Positions 60,787 to 64,000 of a DNA stretch of 64,000 nt are shown here, one piece after another (within the stretch, counting starts at the first letter, position 1; each line of letters opens with the position of its first letter). The notes beneath the pieces are model-generated. The model was not told where the DNA came from. It saw only the letters and a program-made list of their open reading frames with translations, and searched no databases. This DNA is from an alpha proteobacterium AAP38 (lineage in GTDB: Bacteria > Pseudomonadota > Alphaproteobacteria > Azospirillales > Azospirillaceae): the NCBI GenBank assembly GCA_001296005.1, contig LJHR01000035.1, positions 62,001-126,000 of the forward strand, in the 5' to 3' direction. The translations under genes and the position numbers were made by a program.

Positions 60787-62160
60787 CTACCCCCGCTTCC
60801 AGGTCGTTCCCTTCGGCCCATCCTCCAGAATGACGCCCTGGGCGGCCAGATCGTTGCGGATGCGATCAGCCTCGGCAAAGTTCTTGGCCTTGCGGGCGGC
60901 CAGACGGGAGGATATGGCCTGTTCAATGGCGGCATCATCCAGGCCGCACGCGCCCGCCGGCTGCCACTTGAACCAGGCTTCCGGGGCTTGCGTCAGGAAA
61001 CCCAACAGGTTGGTAGCAGCCTTCAGTGCGGACGCGGCGGCCACACGCCCGGCATCGTCACCCGCCTTGTGATAGGCATTGGCCAGTTCATGCAGGACGG
61101 AAATAGCCAGCGGCGTGTTCAGATCGTCCATCAGGGCGGCCATGAACTCCGCCGGAATATCCCCCGCCGGCACATCGCCCGCCGTGCGCAGCACGCCGTA
61201 CCAGCGATCCAGCGTCTGACGGGCCTGGGCCACCTTCTCCTTGGTGAAATCCAGCGGCTGCCGGTAATGGGCCGACAGGATGGCCAGACGCAGCGCCTCA
61301 CCCGGAAACTCGTCCAGCAGCTCGCGCACCGTGTAGAAGTTGCCCAGGGACTTGGACATCTTGTCGCCGGCGATGGTCAAAAAGCCGGAATGCAGCCAGA
61401 CATTGGCCATCACGGCGGTGCCATGGGCGCAACGGCTCTGCGCGATCTCGTTCTCATGGTGCGGGAAGATCAGGTCCAGCCCGCCGCCATGGATATCGAA
61501 CACATCGCCAAAATGCGCCGCCGTCATGGCCGAGCATTCGATATGCCAGCCGGGGCGACCCTTGCCCCAGGGGCTGTCCCAGCCGGGTTCGCCATCCTTG
61601 GCCGGCTTCCACAGTACGAAATCGGCGGGCGACTTCTTGTAGGGAGCCACCTCCACCCGCGCGCCGGCAATCAGCTCATCCTGGCTGCGGCGTGACAGTT
61701 GGCCGTAATCGGACATGGAAGGCACATGGAACAGGGCGTGACCTTCGGCGGCATAGGCAAAGCCCTTGGCGATCAGCGCCTCGATCATGGCGATCATGTC
61801 ACCGATATGCCGCGTGGCACGCGGTTCGATATCGGGGCGCAGGAGGCCCAGATCATCCATATCGGCATGGAACTGCGCCGTGGTCCGCGCCGTCACGCTA
61901 TCGATGGGCTCGCCCGACTGGTTCGACCGTTCAATGATCTTGTCATCCACGTCCGTGATGTTCCGGGCGTAGGTGACCTTCGGGTACAGGTGCTTCAGCA
62001 GGCGTGCCAGCAGGTCAAAGGCGCTGAAAGTCCTGGCATTGCCGATATGGGCATAGTCGTAAACGGTGGGGCCGCAGACATAGAGCTTCACATGAGCCGG
62101 GTCGATGGGCGCGAACGCTTCCTTGGTCCGCAGCAGCGTGTTGTAAAGCGACAGGGTCAT
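60787..62160 (-). CDS. cysS: cysteinyl-tRNA synthetase
   Basis: A 457-residue class I synthetase that charges tRNA-Cys. Signature YVCGPTVYDYAHIGNAR contains the zinc Cys and HIGN; KMSKSLGNFYT is the KMSKS loop; the GWHIECSAM and GGGLDLIFPHHENEIAQS blocks complete the zinc site. ATG 62160 fits the family start (MTLSLYNTLLRTKEAF); a TTG at 62211 would extend it. It lies 54 bases after gltX. Confidence 0.97.
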   Translation of the reverse strand: MTLSLYNTLLRTKEAFAPIDPAHVKLYVCGPTVYDYAHIGNARTFSAFDLLARLLKHLYPKVTYARNITDVDDKIIERSNQSGEPIDSVTARTTAQFHADMDDLGLLRPDIEPRATRHIGDMIAMIEALIAKGFAYAAEGHALFHVPSMSDYGQLSRRSQDELIAGARVEVAPYKKSPADFVLWKPAKDGEPGWDSPWGKGRPGWHIECSAMTAAHFGDVFDIHGGGLDLIFPHHENEIAQSRCAHGTAVMANVWLHSGFLTIAGDKMSKSLGNFYTVRELLDEFPGEALRLAILSAHYRQPLDFTKEKVAQARQTLDRWYGVLRTAGDVPAGDIPAEFMAALMDDLNTPLAISVLHELANAYHKAGDDAGRVAAASALKAATNLLGFLTQAPEAWFKWQPAGACGLDDAAIEQAISSRLAARKAKNFAEADRIRNDLAAQGVILEDGPKGTTWKRG

Positions 62161-62214
62161 GGGAGCAGGCTTTCCGTCAGCAGAAAGGTCATGGTTAGAG
62201 ATAGCGGGCAAGCG

Positions 62215-63573
62215 TCAGGCCGTACAGCCCGACAGCCGCGCCAGGGCGCGGTCCCGCCCGATCAGCGGCAGCAGGGTCTTCAGCTCCGGCCCATGATCAT
62301 GGGCGGTCAGCGCCCGGCGCAGCGGCAGGAACAGGGCCTTGCCCTTGGCCCCCGTGGCCGCCGCAACGGCCTTGGTCCACACACCCCAGGTCGTATCATC
62401 CCAGGCCCCCTCGGGCAGCAGTTCCGCCGCCTTGGCCAGGAAACCGGCATCATCGACCAGCGGCGTCACCGCCTGCTTGGTCACGGCCCACCATTCCTTC
62501 GCGTCCGACAGGCGGGACAGGTTGGGCCGCACGGCCAGCCAGAACGCCTCGTCCGCGCCCTCCATGCCCAGCGCGACCAGACGGTCGGCAACGGCACTGA
62601 AAGCGGCAGCATGCAGCACCTGCGCGTTCAGCCGCATCAGCTCATCGGCATCGAACTTCGGCGTGCCCCGTCCGAACTTGGCAAAGTCGAAAGCTTCTGC
62701 CAATTCGGACAGGCTGCCGGCGGCGGCAATGGCGTCGGACGTGCCTAAGCGCGCCAGATAGGCGGTGAGCGCCAGCGGCTCCACCCCCTCCTCGGTGCGC
62801 AGCGACCGTACGGACAGGGAGCCTAAGCGCTTGGAAAGCCCCTCCCCCTCCGACCCTGCGACCAAGGGCAGGTGGGCGAAACTGGGGACGGTCCCCTTGC
62901 CTTCGACGCCGATCATCGCCTCGAACAGCTGCACCTGCACCGCCGTGTTGGTGACATGGTCCTCACCGCGCACGATATGGGTGATGGCGAAGTCCAGATC
63001 ATCCACAACGGAGGTGAGCGTATAGAGCGGGCGCCCATCCTCCCGGATCAGCACAGGGTCCGACAGGTCGGCACCCCGGAAATGCTTGTGACCCTGCACC
63101 AGATCGTCCCAGATGATATCGGCATGGTTCAGCTTGAACCGCCAATGCGGACGCCGTCCTTCGCCTTCCAGCCGCGCGCGGTCAGCCTCGCTCAGGCGCA
63201 GGGCGGAGCGGTCATAGATGGGCGGGCGATGTTGCGCCAGCATGGCCTTGCGCTTCAGGCCCAGTTCCTCCGGCGTCTCATAGCAGGGGTAAAGACGCCC
63301 GGCGGCCTTCAACGCTTCCGCCGCCTCAGCATAGCGACCATACCGGTCGGACTCGCGGGCAAAGCGGTCCCAGGTAAGGCCCAGCCAGGTCAGATCCTCG
63401 GCAATCGCATCGGCGAAGGCCTGGGTGGACCGTTCCTCGTCGGTATCATCCAGACGGAACATGAAGCTGCCGCCATGCCGGGCCGCGAACAGCCAGTTCA
63501 TGATGGCGGTGCGGACATTGCCGATATGCAGATGGCCGGTCGGGCTGGGCGCGAAGCGGACGGCGACGTTCAT
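62215..63573 (-). CDS. gltX: glutamyl-tRNA synthetase
   Basis: A 452-residue class I synthetase. [21 protein letters not shown] holds the HIGN box; GLSKRLGS is the KLSKR variant with Gly in first place; DYDER-type catalytic region [11 protein letters not shown]. Alphaproteobacteria often carry two GltX forms, and this shorter one may be the GltX2/GluQ-like or the main enzyme. Starts with a good family N-terminus ([13 protein letters not shown]). Confidence 0.95.
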   Translation of the reverse strand: MNVAVRFAPSPTGHLHIGNVRTAIMNWLFAARHGGSFMFRLDDTDEERSTQAFADAIAEDLTWLGLTWDRFARESDRYGRYAEAAEALKAAGRLYPCYETPEELGLKRKAMLAQHRPPIYDRSALRLSEADRARLEGEGRRPHWRFKLNHADIIWDDLVQGHKHFRGADLSDPVLIREDGRPLYTLTSVVDDLDFAITHIVRGEDHVTNTAVQVQLFEAMIGVEGKGTVPSFAHLPLVAGSEGEGLSKRLGSLSVRSLRTEEGVEPLALTAYLARLGTSDAIAAAGSLSELAEAFDFAKFGRGTPKFDADELMRLNAQVLHAAAFSAVADRLVALGMEGADEAFWLAVRPNLSRLSDAKEWWAVTKQAVTPLVDDAGFLAKAAELLPEGAWDDTTWGVWTKAVAAATGAKGKALFLPLRRALTAHDHGPELKTLLPLIGRDRALARLSGCTA

Positions 63574-63632
63574 GGCTCGGGATCAGGCTGGTCAGGGGAA
63601 AAGATGGGCGTGCAGCGATAGCATGGGCGCCA

Positions 63633-64000
63633 TCAACAGGGCACGAAAATCTCTTCCGGCTGATCCAATCCCCGCACCTCATGCACGCCGACCGACCGCA
63701 TCGTGCGACCGGAGCATCCGGCAAAGGCGGTGGAGACCACGAAATGGCTGTCCAGTTCCTTTGCCACCTCCAGCAGACGGCTGGCAAGATTGACGGCGGG
63801 GCCGACAACCGTGAAATCCAGCCGGCGCTTGCCGCCGATATTGCCAAAGGCGACATGGCCCAGATGCAGCGACAGGCCATAATCGATCCGGGTCTGCCCA
63901 TTGGGGCAGGCCTCATTCCAGGCGGTGACAGCATTATCCAGGGTCGCGGCGGCGGCCAGCGCGTGGCCGCATGCTTCCCGCGGGTTCATCATGTCGGCGG
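63633..64000 (-). CDS. class III adenylate/guanylate cyclase, N-terminus beyond window
   Basis: The C-terminal 122 residues of a class III nucleotide cyclase domain. LSLHLGHVAFGNIGGKRRLDFTVVGPAVNLASRL is split into the GxxxxGNIG strand and the DFTVVGPAVNLASRL motif (catalytic Asn/Arg helix). Ends EVRGLDQPEEIFVPC. The frame stays open to the window edge, so the upstream sensor and the metal-binding Asp lie outside. Probably makes cAMP. Confidence 0.85.
   Translation of the reverse strand, partial: ADMMNPREACGHALAAAATLDNAVTAWNEACPNGQTRIDYGLSLHLGHVAFGNIGGKRRLDFTVVGPAVNLASRLLEVAKELDSHFVVSTAFAGCSGRTMRSVGVHEVRGLDQPEEIFVPC

Noticed and set aside
1-64000. CRISPR arrays or cas genes accompanying the Tn7-like element
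   Set aside because: No regularly spaced direct repeats and no Cas motifs were seen, so a CRISPR-guided transposon is not supported.

Overview
The window is GC-rich alphaproteobacterial chromosome, most likely from the Rhodospirillales (an Azospirillum/Niveispirillum relative; the genus is a guess). Supporting this are the order flgB-flgC-fliE-fliQ-fliR-flhB next to cckA, a TonB-dependent sugar receptor locus, two sigma-54-type flagellar promoters and an NDUFS4-like complex I gene beside tRNA-Arg. 

Layout. (1) 1-1622: 3'-truncated flagellin with an upstream sigma-54 box, a terminator, tRNA-Arg(TCT) and a complex I accessory gene. (2) 1648-35239: a 33.6 kb Tn7-like transposon. Its ends can be read directly: TGTCATTCATAGCATAAC on the left and the reverse complement of TGTCGATAATGGCATAAC on the right, a second inverted pair TGAYACCATAAC further in, and near-identical 5-base flanks (GTTGA/ATTGA). 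The right end lies 18 bases from the CCA end of tRNA-Pro(TGG). (3) 35258-45310: tRNA-Pro, an EamA transporter, a divergent glycan locus (large secreted LamG protein, TonB receptor, mutarotase) and a HigBA toxin-antitoxin pair. (4) 45311-51837: polyphosphate cluster (CYTH-CHAD protein, SixA, Ppk1, Ppx). (5) 51824-59552: cckA and flagellar export/rod genes. (6) 59567-64000: MoxR ATPase, cysS, gltX and a truncated class III cyclase.

Inside the transposon the left part is the transposition module tnsA-tnsB-tnsC-tniQ/tnsD, transcribed outward to the left end and preceded by a membrane-less AAA+/M41 (FtsH-like) gene. The cargo is: a ribbon-helix-helix protein; two secreted endonuclease/exonuclease/phosphatase-fold proteins; a secreted M10/RTX metalloprotease; a frameshifted small secreted protein; a caspase-Ski2 helicase fusion with DUF2158; AT-rich orphan genes behind a palindrome; a membrane complex that pairs an ExbB/MotA-like channel with a VWA protein; a DUF3883 protein; an IetAS AAA ATPase/subtilase pair; a nuclease-like protein; and a very large tyrosine recombinase. 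It looks like a mobile defence and secreted-enzyme island. 

The strongest candidates for undescribed biology are the five-gene membrane system at 22057-26812, the caspase-helicase operon at 16800-20337, and the transposon itself, which has an inverted tns module, an FtsH-like companion and a tRNA-Pro target. All function calls come from reading motifs; no searches were run.
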